DNA of 64,000 bases from Microvirga roseola (GCF_020866965.1 NZ_JAJATX010000005.1:88756-152755), one strand, 5' to 3'. Counted from the stretch's first letter, positions 44,055 to 53,229 are shown. Notes: a model not told the origin generated them from the letters alone. Numbers and translations: made by a program.

Positions 44055-45686
44055 TTACGCGGCGGGGACCGGCAGGGCGACGAAGCGCGCCCCTTCCCGG
44101 CTCTCGATGCGGAAGAGCACGCTCTTCTTGCCGCCGCTGCGGCTATTCTCCAGCGCCTTCCTGACATCGGCCGGTGTTTCGACCGTCTGGCCCGCAACTT
44201 CGAGGATCACGTCGCCGGTCTGGATACCCTTCTCGGCGGCGGGGCTACCAGGCTCCACCTCCACGACGGCGACACCCTTGGAATCGGCTCCGGCGACCTC
44301 CGAGCCCGGCGCGAGCCTCAGACCCAGCTTGCCCATTTCGACGCCGACGCCCGGTTCGGCAGAAGCCGTCGTGGCTTCGGACAGCCGGCCGATGGTGACG
44401 GAAAGGCTCTGCCTGTCGCCGTTGCGCCAGACTTCCACATCGGCCGTGGAGCCCGCGCTGAGCGATGCGATGATCCGGGAGAGATCCCGCGCATCGTCCA
44501 CCTGCCTACCGTTGACCGACAGGATGATGTCGCCGGTCTTGATGCCGCCCTTCGCTGCAGGGCTGTTCTCCTCAAGGCGGGCCACGATGGCTCCGTCCGG
44601 GTTCGGCAGGCCGACGCTGGAGGCGATGTCCTGCGTCACGGACTGGATCTGCACGCCGAGATAGCCGCGCTCGACGGCGCCCTTCTCCCTGAGTTGCGTC
44701 ACGACGTTCCGCACGGTCTCGGACGGAATGGCGAACGCGATGCCGACATTGCCGCCGGAGGGCGAGGCGATGGCCGTGTTCACGCCGACCACCTGGCCGC
44801 GCTGGTTGAAGGTCGGGCCGCCCGAATTGCCCCGGTTCACGGGCGCGTCGATCTGCAGGAAGTCGTCGTAGGGACCGGCTCCGATATCGCGGGCCCGCGC
44901 CGAGACGATGCCCGCCGTCACGGTTCCGCCGAGGCCGAACGGGTTGCCGACCGCCAGCACCCAGTCACCGACGCGCGGGACCTCGGGCGAGAGTTCGACG
45001 AACCTGAAGGGCCCTCCCTCGGTCACCTGAAGCAGAGCCAGATCCGTCTTCGGATCGGTTCCGACCACCTTGGCCGGCAGCGTGCGGCCGTCATCCATCA
45101 GGACCTCCACTTCGGAAGCGCCCTCGATGACGTGGTTGTTGGTCACAAGGTAGCCGTCCCCCGAAATGAAGAAGCCTGAGCCCTGCGATGCGCTTCTCCG
45201 CGGCCCTGGCCGCTGCTGACCGAAGGGGTTGCTGTCGTTCCCGCCACCGGGCCCGCGGAAGCGCCTGAAGAACTCCTGGAAGGGATGGTCGTCCGGCAGG
45301 TTGAAATTGGGCACACCCGGGGTGGAGCGGTCCTGCTGCGCCATGCTGGTCCTATTCTCGCCGCCTCGGGCGCGAACGGACACGACCGCAGGCTTCACCC
45401 GTTCAACCACATCGGCGAAGGACGGCACCGTGGGCGCCGGGTTGGTCAGGGTCTGCGGCGCCTGTCCCTGCGCCTGAGGCCGCAGCTGCACCTGCTGATC
45501 CTGCCCCTGTCCTTGGCTTTGTGCCTGTCCCTGGCCTTGGCCCTGCGCCAGGGCGGGCGCAACGATGCCGGCGGCCCCGGTCAGAGATGCCAAAGCAACG
45601 GCTCCAAGGAGAGCGGCGCGGGTTCTGGCCATGGGCCGGAGGCACTGCGGTGCTTTCCTGTTCGGGTGGGAGTGAGGAAGTGTCAT
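44055..45686 (-). CDS. degP: DegP/HtrA-type periplasmic serine protease
   Basis: ATG 45686 was chosen (543 residues) because GGAG lies 9 bp upstream; ATG 45701 would add five residues. Signal peptide (LLGAVALASLTGAAGIVAPALAQ), then a striking GQGQGQAQSQGQGQ-type tract. The trypsin-like domain has the triad His in TNNHVIEG, Asp in KTDLALLQV and Ser in RGNSGGPTFN, followed by two PDZ domains (~GYLGVQIQSV onward and KLGLRLAPGSEV onward). It should act as a chaperone/protease on misfolded envelope proteins. Monocistronic, with its own terminator. Confidence 0.95.
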   Translation of the reverse strand: MTLPHSHPNRKAPQCLRPMARTRAALLGAVALASLTGAAGIVAPALAQGQGQGQAQSQGQGQDQQVQLRPQAQGQAPQTLTNPAPTVPSFADVVERVKPAVVSVRARGGENRTSMAQQDRSTPGVPNFNLPDDHPFQEFFRRFRGPGGGNDSNPFGQQRPGPRRSASQGSGFFISGDGYLVTNNHVIEGASEVEVLMDDGRTLPAKVVGTDPKTDLALLQVTEGGPFRFVELSPEVPRVGDWVLAVGNPFGLGGTVTAGIVSARARDIGAGPYDDFLQIDAPVNRGNSGGPTFNQRGQVVGVNTAIASPSGGNVGIAFAIPSETVRNVVTQLREKGAVERGYLGVQIQSVTQDIASSVGLPNPDGAIVARLEENSPAAKGGIKTGDIILSVNGRQVDDARDLSRIIASLSAGSTADVEVWRNGDRQSLSVTIGRLSEATTASAEPGVGVEMGKLGLRLAPGSEVAGADSKGVAVVEVEPGSPAAEKGIQTGDVILEVAGQTVETPADVRKALENSRSGGKKSVLFRIESREGARFVALPVPAA

Positions 45687-46049
45687 TGCTGTAGGCTCCA
45701 TCAGCTCATCGTGGGTGTTTCCGGGGGGAAGGTGGGGTGCGGCGCGTGAAAGCGTCCTTACGGGGAGGTGAACTGTTTGTAACGTTCGGCCGTCCTCAAT
45801 GTTCGGATGCCCTAGCCGTCCTGTCCGCAGCCACGCCGGTGCCGTCCGGCGAACGCGCGCTCCCTCGCTGTCCCTATGAACCTGTCAAATGGTCAATCGT
45901 TGCGTCGATGACACCCGAAGAGACGAGGTGGGACGCGGCTCTCGGTACGCTTCCGGACCGAGGCTGCGAACCTGGAGCGTGCGCCGACATTCCCCGAATG
46001 AACGTGGGACCCGTGCGAACGGCTTCCACTCCAGATGGAGGATTGAAGA
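45687..46049. other. Divergent intergenic region of degP and a PRC-barrel gene
   Basis: About 360 bp with no supported coding sequence. Both flanking genes are transcribed outward, so it must hold both promoters. I found no clear GGAAC-N16-nGTT site here. GGAG at 46039-46042 is the SD of the plus-strand gene. Confidence 0.5.
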
Positions 46050-46760
46050 ATGGTGCTCTCCCGGATCACGATTGCGGCACTGGTTGCGACCGCATTGGCG
46101 TCCCCGGCCGTCGCACAAGGCGCCTTTCAGGCCGCGCCGTCCGGCCCGGTGGCCGGAGGCCAGATCTCGCCGGAGGCGCTCTACCAGGGCTGGCGCTCCC
46201 GGCAGGTCATCGGAGGAGTGGTTCATCGCCCGAACGGAGATCCGGTCGGCACCGTGCGCGATCTCATCATCGGAGCCGACGGCCGTATCGCCGCGATAGT
46301 GGTGGAAGGCGGCGGGGCGTCGGGCGTTCCCGACGTGGTCTATCGCATTCCGTGGGACCAGGTCGGTCTCACGCCCGGGCGGGACGGCGTCGCGGTCAAC
46401 CTGGCCGGCAGCCGCAACGATCCGCGATACCGCCTCTTCCAGGGCACGGCGGAGGTTACGACCGCTCCTCGGGAATATCGCCTGACCGAGATCATCGGCG
46501 ACTACGCCCGGCTGCAGACCGGCTACGGCTTCGGGATCGTCACCGATGCGGTTTTCGGCCCGGAGGGCCACCTGATCGCGATCCTTGTCAGCCGGGACGC
46601 CGCATCGGGCGGCGGCACCTATGCCTTCCCCTATCCGGGCACGACCGGCCGTTGGGAGCCGCAGGCAAGCTATTACGGCCTGCCTTACGTGACCGACAGG
46701 CAGGCCGCGGCAGCGGGCGTCCGCATCGAGCCGCAGCGCTTCCGGAACTCATCCATGTAA
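46050..46760 (+). CDS. Secreted PRC-barrel domain protein
   Basis: 236 residues. Signal peptide to about residue 22 (ASPAVAQ-G). A PRC-barrel segment follows: GGVVHRPNGDPVGTVRDLIIGADGRIAAIVVEGGGASG near residue 55, and a second similar strand set near 145 (YGFGIVTDAVFGPEGHLIAILVSRD). PRC-barrels bind RNA or proteins in other contexts; secreted rhizobial versions are of unknown function and often stress-induced. Confidence 0.85.
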   Translation: MVLSRITIAALVATALASPAVAQGAFQAAPSGPVAGGQISPEALYQGWRSRQVIGGVVHRPNGDPVGTVRDLIIGADGRIAAIVVEGGGASGVPDVVYRIPWDQVGLTPGRDGVAVNLAGSRNDPRYRLFQGTAEVTTAPREYRLTEIIGDYARLQTGYGFGIVTDAVFGPEGHLIAILVSRDAASGGGTYAFPYPGTTGRWEPQASYYGLPYVTDRQAAAAGVRIEPQRFRNSSM

Positions 46761-46776
46761 GCGAGGGCGGCTCCCT

Positions 46777-47622
46777 TTACTGGCGGACCGCTCTCAGCGT
46801 TCCGGCCAGGGGCTCCGCGATCTCGTCGCAGACGATCCTCCCGTGCTCCGACCGGATGGCGCGGTAGCACTCGCAGGCCTCCGCCTCCAGGCCGGCGCGG
46901 TCGAGGATCACGATCCGGCCGCGTCCCCGATGAAGCAGACCGGCCTCCTCCAGGCGTCCCATCGCGGTCGTTACGCCCGCCCGGCGGACTCCGAGGGCGC
47001 GCCCCAGGAACTGGTGCGTCAGGGCGATCTCGTTCCCCTCGACCCGATCGTGGGCGAAAAGAAGCCAGCGGGCGAGCCGCTGGCGCAGGGTGTGCCGGGT
47101 GTTGCAGACCACAAGCTGGGCGCTTTGCACCGTCGACGCCTGTACGTAGCCCAGCAGCAGCTGCCGCAGGGCCGGAACGTCGTTCATGGCCTGGTGAAGA
47201 TCGTCGGCCGCGATCCGGAGCGCCTCGCCCGAGACCTGGACCACGCAGCGGTGCGGCGTCCGCGAGGTTCCGAGCACCACGGGCATGCCGGCGAAATCCT
47301 GGCAGCCCAGCGTGCCGACCTCCAGCATGCACTGATCCCCGGCGCGGGCGAGCAGCGACGCCAGTCCCCTTTCGATGAAATAGGCATGGGTGACGGGCAG
47401 GTTCCGCTCGTGCAGCACCTGCCGCCTCTTGAGAGGAACACGCTGCATATAGGGCGCCAGTTCGTCGAGCGCCTCGGCGGGAAGGGCCTGCAGGATCCCG
47501 TTGCGAATGACGCCTCCGGGCTGGCGGGATAGGGGGACACGGCTGTGCTTGGAATTTAGCGAAGATCTTCCGATAGACTCATGAAGGCTGTTCTGGCTGA
47601 GTTCCTCGGTGCAGTTGAGCAT
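46777..47622 (-). CDS. Crp/Fnr-family transcriptional regulator
   Basis: 281 residues, ATG 47622 with GGGAG 7 bp upstream. The cyclic-nucleotide-binding-like fold spans about residues 40-160 (VLHERNLPVTHAYFIERGLASLL; GTLGCQDFAGMPVVLG) and a winged helix-turn-helix about 185-250 (LTHQFLGRALGVRRAGVTTAMGRLEEAGLL). There are no Fnr-type clustered N-terminal Cys residues, so direct Fe-S sensing is unlikely. A cAMP pocket is not evident; the ligand is unknown. It diverges from the histidine kinase and may regulate it or itself through the dyad at 47637-47650. Confidence 0.9.
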   Translation of the reverse strand: MLNCTEELSQNSLHESIGRSSLNSKHSRVPLSRQPGGVIRNGILQALPAEALDELAPYMQRVPLKRRQVLHERNLPVTHAYFIERGLASLLARAGDQCMLEVGTLGCQDFAGMPVVLGTSRTPHRCVVQVSGEALRIAADDLHQAMNDVPALRQLLLGYVQASTVQSAQLVVCNTRHTLRQRLARWLLFAHDRVEGNEIALTHQFLGRALGVRRAGVTTAMGRLEEAGLLHRGRGRIVILDRAGLEAEACECYRAIRSEHGRIVCDEIAEPLAGTLRAVRQ

Positions 47623-47636
47623 TTCGAATCTCCCGA

Positions 47637-47650
47637 CACGACGAGTCGTG
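47637..47650. promoter_or_regulatory. Dyad in the regulator/kinase intergenic region
   Basis: CACGACgaGTCGTG is a perfect 6-2-6 inverted repeat 15 bp upstream of the Crp-type regulator start. Its size and position suit an operator, possibly autoregulatory; it is not a canonical Crp/Fnr half-site. Confidence 0.4.
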
Positions 47651-47916
47651 GTTCGCCGATTTCAGCTGCAGTATCGAACACAAACGCTCGATCTTTCCTG
47701 TATTCTCCCCGAAACCACTCGATTCCGGCAGTCGGGCCTTGTAGCAGGCCTGTCAGGAAAATCCTGACGTTCGCACGGGCTCTTCCTTTCACGCGTGCCC
47801 GCGTGGAAGATGACATCATTGCCAAGATGAGCGATGTATTGAGCAGAAAACTTTCCTTTCTTCCTCCTGGATCGCGCTTCGCTGCGGGATCCAGAGAAAA
47901 GGTTCGCAAGCATCGC

Positions 47917-50025
47917 ATGCTCGGCAGCGACTCTCATAACGAGCCTGTGGCTCTCGATCCAATCCGGCATCCTGCCGGACTGCCCTGGCCGTCTCGCTGG
48001 CCCCTCTTCGTCGCCAGCCGTCGAACCCTGCTGTCCCTGGTCCTGGCCGCCATCATCCCGCTCCTCCTGTTCGGAGCCTGGGTCGTCTATCTGATTGCGC
48101 AGGAGCAGCGCGCCGATGCCCGCGCTCAAGCCTATCAGACAATGAAGCATGTAGGGGAAAGGATCTCGTCGGAAATCTCCGCTCAGCTGCAGGTCGTCGA
48201 ATCCCTTGCAGCGTCCACATCCCTGGACCAGCCTTTCCTCTCACGCTTCTATATCGAAGCAGAGCGCATGAAGGCGCTGCAGCCCCTCTGGGCGACTGTC
48301 GAGCTGGCGGATCCGTCCGGCATGCAGATCCTGAACCTGTTTCGCCCGCTTGGGGATACCTTGGGCCCCACGGCCGACCGCGACAGTTTCGATGCTGTCC
48401 TCCAGACCCGTCGGTCTGCCGTCGGCGGCATAGGTCCCATGGGGCGGATTTCCGGCAAGCGTCTCGTCGCCATTCGCGCACCGGTAATCCGCGACGGGGA
48501 GCTGCGCTATGTCGTGACGGTGTCGTTCCTGCCGAACGCCATCAGCTCGATCCTCAAGGAGGCGGGTGCGCCCGAGAACTGGGTCGGCGTCGTCGTCGAC
48601 TCGCGCGGAAACATCATCGCCCGCACGGTCGCCGAAGAACTCGAGGTCGGTCGTCCCGCAGCTCCCGGACTGCGAAAGGCGATCGCCAGTGCGCCCGAGG
48701 GTTTTTACGTGGCCCCGACGCTGGAAGGCATCGAGGTCGAGACCGCGTTCCGGACCCTTCCGAATACCGGAGGATGGTCCGTGCATTTCGGGGTTCCGCG
48801 TGACGTGCTGAACGCGCCGGTTTCACGCTCGCTCTTCGTCCTGGCCGGCGGCGGCATCGTCAGCCTGGCGCTCGCCTTCGCTCTCGCGTCGCTGACGGCG
48901 CGCGATATCGCGCAGCGCCGGCGCAGCGAAGCCGAACGGTCGGCGCTTGCCCTTGCCGTGAGCGAGGAGCGTGGCGCGGTCGCCGTCGAGGCCGCCGAAC
49001 TCGGCACATGGCGGTGGGACATGGATGGAGGCGAGGTCGTCGGATCGGAGCGATGCTGGATCCTTCTCGACCTGCCGCGGCGACCGCAGGCCGGCTCCAA
49101 TGCTCGGATTTCGACACAAGAGTTCCTAGATGCCATCTGCGAGGAGGACCGCCCGAACGTCGAGGCGGCGATGCGGAACTGCATCAACGACGGCCGCACC
49201 CTCAATGTCGAATTCCGCACCGCGCACCGGGACGGCAGCCTGCACTGGGTGCGCGCCACGGGCCGCGCGCCACACCTGGTGGGCGAAGCACCAAGGGTCG
49301 TCCACGGCGTTCTTGCCGATATCGATCCGCAGAAACGCGCCGAGGCGGAGCGCGTCGATCTCCAGAGACGCCTTGCGGAGGCGCAGGAAAACGAGCAACG
49401 CCGCATCGCCAGGGAGCTTCACGACCAAGTCGGCCAGACCGTGACGGGCTTGTCCCTCGGCCTGAAGGCCCTTGAACAGCGGCTTCGGGGGCAGCCCCTC
49501 GAGGAGCAGGTGCGCTGGCTGCGCCATCTCACCTCCGAACTCGGCCGCGACATCCATCGCGCTGCTGCGGATCTGCGGCCGACGGCTTTGGACGATCTCG
49601 GACTGAAGGAAGCCCTGAATGCGTTCGCTTCCGACTGGAGCGAGCGGTTCGGCATCAGGGCCGACGTGCAGTTCATCGGCAGCGACAGCCGCCTTTCGCC
49701 CGACATCGAGACCGCCGTCTACAGGGTCGTCCAGGAAGCCCTGACCAATGTTCTGAAACATGCGGAAGCAAGCAACGTAAGCATCGTCCTGGAGAGCAGG
49801 GCCGACAGGCTCCGCGTCATCATCGAGGATGACGGCGCTGGCTTCAATCCGGACGGCGCGCCCGGCCAGACCGACGACGAGAGCAGACGCAGCAGGCCTC
49901 CTCTCGGGCTGTCGGGCATTCGTGAGCGTCTGTCACTCGTCAAGGGCAAACTGCACGTCGAGTCGGCTCCCGGCGAAGGCACGACACTCTTCATTCAAAT
50001 TTCGCTCCCACAAGAAGGAGCCTAG
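47917..50025 (+). CDS. Membrane sensor histidine kinase (NarX/DegS-like, HisKA_3)
   Basis: ATG 47917 was chosen (702 residues): upstream in-frame codons, including ATG 47827, have low GC at third positions. A first helix (~37-61) is followed by a Cache-like extracytoplasmic sensor (~65-300), a second helix (~305-330), a PAS fold (~355-470; TFRTAHRDGSLHWVRATGRA) and a HisKA_3 domain with the phosphorylated His in RIARELHDQVGQ near 503. The ATPase domain has VVQEALTNVLKHAEAS, DDGAGF and LGLSGIRERL. It pairs with the adjacent response regulator. Confidence 0.92.
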   Translation: MLGSDSHNEPVALDPIRHPAGLPWPSRWPLFVASRRTLLSLVLAAIIPLLLFGAWVVYLIAQEQRADARAQAYQTMKHVGERISSEISAQLQVVESLAASTSLDQPFLSRFYIEAERMKALQPLWATVELADPSGMQILNLFRPLGDTLGPTADRDSFDAVLQTRRSAVGGIGPMGRISGKRLVAIRAPVIRDGELRYVVTVSFLPNAISSILKEAGAPENWVGVVVDSRGNIIARTVAEELEVGRPAAPGLRKAIASAPEGFYVAPTLEGIEVETAFRTLPNTGGWSVHFGVPRDVLNAPVSRSLFVLAGGGIVSLALAFALASLTARDIAQRRRSEAERSALALAVSEERGAVAVEAAELGTWRWDMDGGEVVGSERCWILLDLPRRPQAGSNARISTQEFLDAICEEDRPNVEAAMRNCINDGRTLNVEFRTAHRDGSLHWVRATGRAPHLVGEAPRVVHGVLADIDPQKRAEAERVDLQRRLAEAQENEQRRIARELHDQVGQTVTGLSLGLKALEQRLRGQPLEEQVRWLRHLTSELGRDIHRAAADLRPTALDDLGLKEALNAFASDWSERFGIRADVQFIGSDSRLSPDIETAVYRVVQEALTNVLKHAEASNVSIVLESRADRLRVIIEDDGAGFNPDGAPGQTDDESRRSRPPLGLSGIRERLSLVKGKLHVESAPGEGTTLFIQISLPQEGA

Positions 50026-50029
50026 GACC

Positions 50030-50692
50030 ATGCACCAGATCCGCGTAGCACTTGCCGATGATCACCCCGTCGTCCTCGCCGGCGTCAAGGCCCTGCTGCA
50101 GGAAGCGCCGGAGATTGCTCTCGTCGGGGAGGCAACGAGCGGACAAGCGGCTCTCGACGTAATCAGAGCTGAAACGCCGGACGTTGCCGTGATCGATATC
50201 TCGATGCCTGACCTGAATGGCATCGATCTGGCGAGGCGTGTCGCCACCTCTCACCCGCAGGTGAAGCTCCTGGCGCTGACGGTTCACGAGGACCGCGCCT
50301 ATGTTCAGCCGCTCCTTCAGGCTGGCGCGAAGGGCTATCTCCTGAAGCGTTCGGCGGCGGAGGACCTTGTGCGGGCGATCCGGGCCATTGCGGCGGGAGG
50401 CGTCTATCTCGATCCAGCCATCGCGGACAGGGCCCTCTCCGATGCGGCGCGCGGTGCGGGCCTCCTTCAATCGGGCGCCGAGGACGCCCTGAGCCAGCGC
50501 GAGAGCGAGGTCCTGCGGCTTACGGCTCAGGGCTACAGCAACAAGGAAATCGCCGCGCGACTCAACGTGAGCATCAAGACCATTGAAACCTACAAGGCGC
50601 GCGCATCCGAGAAGCTCGGACTTCGCACGCGCGCCGACATCGTGCGGTATGGAGCCTCCCACGGCTGGCTCGCGGACCTGGAGAGCCAGTAG
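50030..50692 (+). CDS. NarL/FixJ-family response regulator
   Basis: 220 residues; ATG 50030 has AAGGAG 10 bp upstream and starts 4 bp after the kinase stop. Receiver domain ~5-120: acidic pair in ADDHPV, phosphorylated Asp in AVIDISMPD near 56, Lys in GYLLKRSA near 105. LuxR-type HTH ~150-215: LSQRESEVLRLTAQGYSNKEIAARLNVSIKTIETYKARASEKL. It is a DNA-binding partner of the upstream HisKA_3 kinase. Target genes are not evident. Confidence 0.95.
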   Translation: MHQIRVALADDHPVVLAGVKALLQEAPEIALVGEATSGQAALDVIRAETPDVAVIDISMPDLNGIDLARRVATSHPQVKLLALTVHEDRAYVQPLLQAGAKGYLLKRSAAEDLVRAIRAIAAGGVYLDPAIADRALSDAARGAGLLQSGAEDALSQRESEVLRLTAQGYSNKEIAARLNVSIKTIETYKARASEKLGLRTRADIVRYGASHGWLADLESQ

Positions 50693-51034
50693 GTAGCGCC
50701 TCTCTCCGAAGATACGCAGTCTCTTTTTGCATCCGATCGGGCATCCTGATCCGTGTGCCTTCGAGCATGGAAATGGGCCCGCTCGACAATTGCTGCAGAA
50801 TGTACACTGGAGAACCAACCCTGCGTGCGAAGCTCGAACTGCAGCTACTTCAACGCATTACATTCATGAACCGACGGAGAGTGCATGATCTGAAACTGCT
50901 CTCATTCGCTCCTGCACTTCGGGTGGCATCTCCATCGGATCAAAAGCCTGAACCATCATCCTTGGCCGTGTGCCCCACCTGGAAGCTCCCGTTCAGGTGG
51001 GGCATACGGTTATTGGGCGAGTGCCTTCAAACGT
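50693..51034. other. Convergent intergenic region with a hairpin
   Basis: 342 bp without a supported gene. The notable feature is an 11-bp stem, TGCCCCACCTG (50971-50981) with CAGGTGGGGCA (50994-51004), and a 12-nt loop, lying between the convergent response regulator and VanZ-like genes. It is a plausible bidirectional terminator, although T-runs are weak. Confidence 0.5.
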
Positions 51035-51379
51035 TCATTTCGCCGCGATGAGGCTCCGAAGCCATACGGCGATCGTGACGCCCAGGAACGCACCGAGGCT
51101 GCTCGCGGCGAAGTCATTGACCGAAGCCGCTCGCCCCGGAACCCAGCCCTGTGCGAACTCGAACAGGGCTGCCGCGACAACGGCAATGACGACGAGCGTC
51201 CCATAGCCCAATTTGCGGCCGTAGCCCAAAGCGGCCGCCGCTGCGAAGACGAGATACGCCAGAAAATGCTCGGTCAGCCCGCGCCCGATCGGGATCATCT
51301 CGGATCCGGGAGCAAGGGACAGGACGGTGATGGCGGCAATGATCGTCCATGTCGCCAAACGGGACAGCTTGATGAGCAT
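51035..51379 (-). CDS. VanZ-like membrane protein
   Basis: 114 residues from ATG 51379; the extended frame upstream overlaps the PRC-barrel gene region and lacks coding features. Three to four short membrane segments, with SLAPGSEMIPIGRGLTEHFLAYLVFAAAAALG and FEFAQGWVPGRAASVNDFAASSLGAFLG, the latter typical of VanZ-like proteins (E-x-x-Q and the D/N motif). Function unknown. It follows the tandem PRC-barrel gene by 37 bp on the same strand. Confidence 0.82.
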   Translation of the reverse strand: MLIKLSRLATWTIIAAITVLSLAPGSEMIPIGRGLTEHFLAYLVFAAAAALGYGRKLGYGTLVVIAVVAAALFEFAQGWVPGRAASVNDFAASSLGAFLGVTIAVWLRSLIAAK

Positions 51380-51416
51380 GAGGAATGGACCGTCCGCGGA
51401 GATTCGCGACTCCAGG

Positions 51417-52232
51417 TCACTTGATCTCGCTGACGGACCAGTATTCCGGCGCGCCGTAATGCCTATGGAGACGGCTCTCGTAATCCCGGTCGATGGGTCG
51501 GTCCGGATCGTATTCCGGTGCGTTTCTGATCTCCTCACGGGTCTGGCCGAGTGTGACGCTCTGGCCGCTCCAGTCGATGTCCCGAATCCAGTTCGGGGCG
51601 ATCAGGACCTTCTTCCCGGACCACCAATTGCCCGTATCGACGACCATGTAGCGGATGGCCCAGTCCTGAGCATCCACCTCGAAGTCGTCGACATGCCCGA
51701 TATCGCCGTCGGTGCCCTGGATGTAGTAGCCGGTCACCTCGCCGATGCTGCGCAGGTGAGGATCGCCGGTAGGTTGATGCCGGTCCGCATCGGCCGAAGT
51801 CTGGTCGCCGACTCCCGGCACGCTTCTGGAGGGAGAATAGGCGCCCGGAAGCGGGTAGGCGAGGCCGGCTCCCGCAAAACCCATCGGAGGAATGTAGGCG
51901 CCGGCCGCGGGCCAATAGGGAGCCCAGCCATAGTAATCGTAGACGGTCTGCTCCATCTGGCGCGAGACCGGCTGGTTGGTGTCGATATCGGGGCTGTCCT
52001 TGACTTGGTCTCTCGTCAGGTTGACCGGAATCGCCGTCATGCCGGCGCGGGCCTCTCCGAGATGGGAGGACGGCAGCAGAACCCGCCGGCCCGAGAGCCA
52101 CCCTCCCGTATCGACGACGAGCCAGCGCACGGCCCAGGTGGCATCGTCGAACAGGAGATCGGAGATCGTTCCGATCTCGCCGTCCGTGGCGTCGATCGAG
52201 CATCCGGTAATCGTAGACGCCTTCAGCAGCAT
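51417..52232 (-). CDS. Tandem PRC-barrel domain protein
   Basis: ATG 52232 was chosen (271 residues, GGAG 8 bp upstream). Two PRC-barrel domains are separated by a Pro/Gly/Tyr-rich linker: GCSIDATDGEIGTISDLLFDDATWAVRWLVVDTGGWLSG near residue 10 and GYYIQGTDGDIGHVDDFEVDAQDWAIRYMVVDTGNWWSGKK near 165. The two halves are clearly duplicated. No signal peptide, so cytoplasmic. Such proteins are common in rhizobial general stress regulons. A GGAAC-N16-TGTT site lies upstream. Confidence 0.9.
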   Translation of the reverse strand: MLLKASTITGCSIDATDGEIGTISDLLFDDATWAVRWLVVDTGGWLSGRRVLLPSSHLGEARAGMTAIPVNLTRDQVKDSPDIDTNQPVSRQMEQTVYDYYGWAPYWPAAGAYIPPMGFAGAGLAYPLPGAYSPSRSVPGVGDQTSADADRHQPTGDPHLRSIGEVTGYYIQGTDGDIGHVDDFEVDAQDWAIRYMVVDTGNWWSGKKVLIAPNWIRDIDWSGQSVTLGQTREEIRNAPEYDPDRPIDRDYESRLHRHYGAPEYWSVSEIK

Positions 52233-52286
52233 GACAGGCACTCCGCAATCGTAAACTCGGGCTTTCACCCATCCATCTCAAGGCTT

Positions 52287-52311
52287 AACAAGAAGCCGAG
52301 ACGACCGTTCC
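52287..52311 (-). promoter_or_regulatory. EcfG-like promoter of the tandem PRC-barrel gene
   Basis: On the minus strand GGAAC (52311-52307), 16 bp, TGTT (52290-52287), 54 bp upstream of the chosen start. Confidence 0.5.
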
Positions 52312-52429
52312 CGGGCGGTGCGCCGATCAGTGCATCAACGGACAATGCGTCAGATATCGATCGAGGGAACATAGGATCTCTTTCGCAATTCATCGGGAGT
52401 GTGAACCCTCCGCGTTTCGGGAGAGCGGA

Positions 52430-52831
52430 ATGGACCAGTCTGTCTTGAACTCACCGGACGAAACGGCGCTCGCGGCCCGCTCCACGCAGGACGTTTTCGA
52501 GGATCATCTCCGGCTGCACAGAGAGGGCTGCCTGGAGGAGGACCTCAAACACAACTACGCCGAGGACGTGCTGCTGCTGACGGAGAACAGTGTTCTGCAC
52601 GGCCACGACGGCCTGCGGATCTCGGCGAAACGCCTGGCGAAACAACTGCCGGATGCCCGGTTCGAGTTTCTGGCCCGTCAGGTCGAAGGGGAGTTCGCCT
52701 TCCTTGTCTGGAGAGCCCAGTCGGATCGTTACAGGGTCGAATGCGGCGCAGACTCGTTCATGATCAAGGACGGCCGGATCTACATGCAAACCATCCACTA
52801 CCGGCTCCTCGACCGTCACGAACACATCTGA
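52430..52831 (+). CDS. SnoaL/NTF2-like protein
   Basis: 133 residues, ATG 52430 with GGGAG upstream. An N-terminal helix (STQDVFEDHLRLHREGCLEEDLKHNYAEDVLLL) leads into a cone-shaped alpha+beta fold with VLHGHDGLRISAKRLAKQL and GRIYMQTIHYRL, typical of the NTF2-like superfamily. Members are small enzymes or ligand-binding proteins; no active-site set can be assigned. Confidence 0.78.
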   Translation: MDQSVLNSPDETALAARSTQDVFEDHLRLHREGCLEEDLKHNYAEDVLLLTENSVLHGHDGLRISAKRLAKQLPDARFEFLARQVEGEFAFLVWRAQSDRYRVECGADSFMIKDGRIYMQTIHYRLLDRHEHI

Positions 52832-52875
52832 CGCGCAGCACGAGAATAGACATTTTCCTTCGCCTCCCTTCCTGC

Positions 52876-52900
52876 GGAACCGGTCCGCCAACCTGTCGTT
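52876..52900 (+). promoter_or_regulatory. Consensus EcfG promoter
   Basis: GGAAC (52876-52880), 16-bp spacer, CGTT (52897-52900): an exact match to the alphaproteobacterial EcfG consensus. It lies 71 bp upstream of the small membrane protein gene at 52972. Confidence 0.7.
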
Positions 52901-52971
52901 AGACAGGCATTGACCCGACCGGCTGGGGGCCCTTCGGGCGTTCACGGTCCTGCTGAAGGGTGACGGATCTC

Positions 52972-53226
52972 ATGGCTGCACTCATGACTCGCCCACCGAT
53001 GATTCCGCTCCTGCGGTTTGCAGGGGGATGCTGCTGCGCCGTCGCGGCGGCTCTTCTCCTCGCCAGCCTGTGGAATGGAAGTCTCGACGCCTATCTCCTG
53101 CTTCTGGCTGGCGCCGCCGGGATTACCGGTCTTTCGCTCTTCGGCTTCGCGACCAACCTCGTCATCCTGCATGACATACGCCTGGAGCTGCGTGAGCGGG
53201 GAGCGCCGCCCAGCGTCCGCTTATGA
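52972..53226 (+). CDS. Small two-helix membrane protein
   Basis: 84 residues from ATG 52972 (GGA 8 bp upstream); GTG 52960 would add four. Two hydrophobic segments, FAGGCCCAVAAALLLASLW (with three consecutive Cys) and AYLLLLAGAAGITGLSLFGFATNLVIL, then a charged tail DIRLELRERGAPP. Function unknown. It is directly behind a consensus EcfG promoter, so a stress-related role is likely. Confidence 0.65.
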   Translation: MAALMTRPPMIPLLRFAGGCCCAVAAALLLASLWNGSLDAYLLLLAGAAGITGLSLFGFATNLVILHDIRLELRERGAPPSVRL

Positions 53227-53229
53227 GCG

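Noticed and set aside
45702..46049. A search for an EcfG site or small RNA between degP and the PRC-barrel gene
   Set aside because: No GGAAC-N16/17-nGTT pair and no convincing stem-loop with a T-run were found.
47581..47916. An N-terminal extension of the histidine kinase from an upstream ATG
   Set aside because: Codons in this stretch lack the GC-rich third positions of the rest of the gene, and the region overlaps the divergent regulator start.
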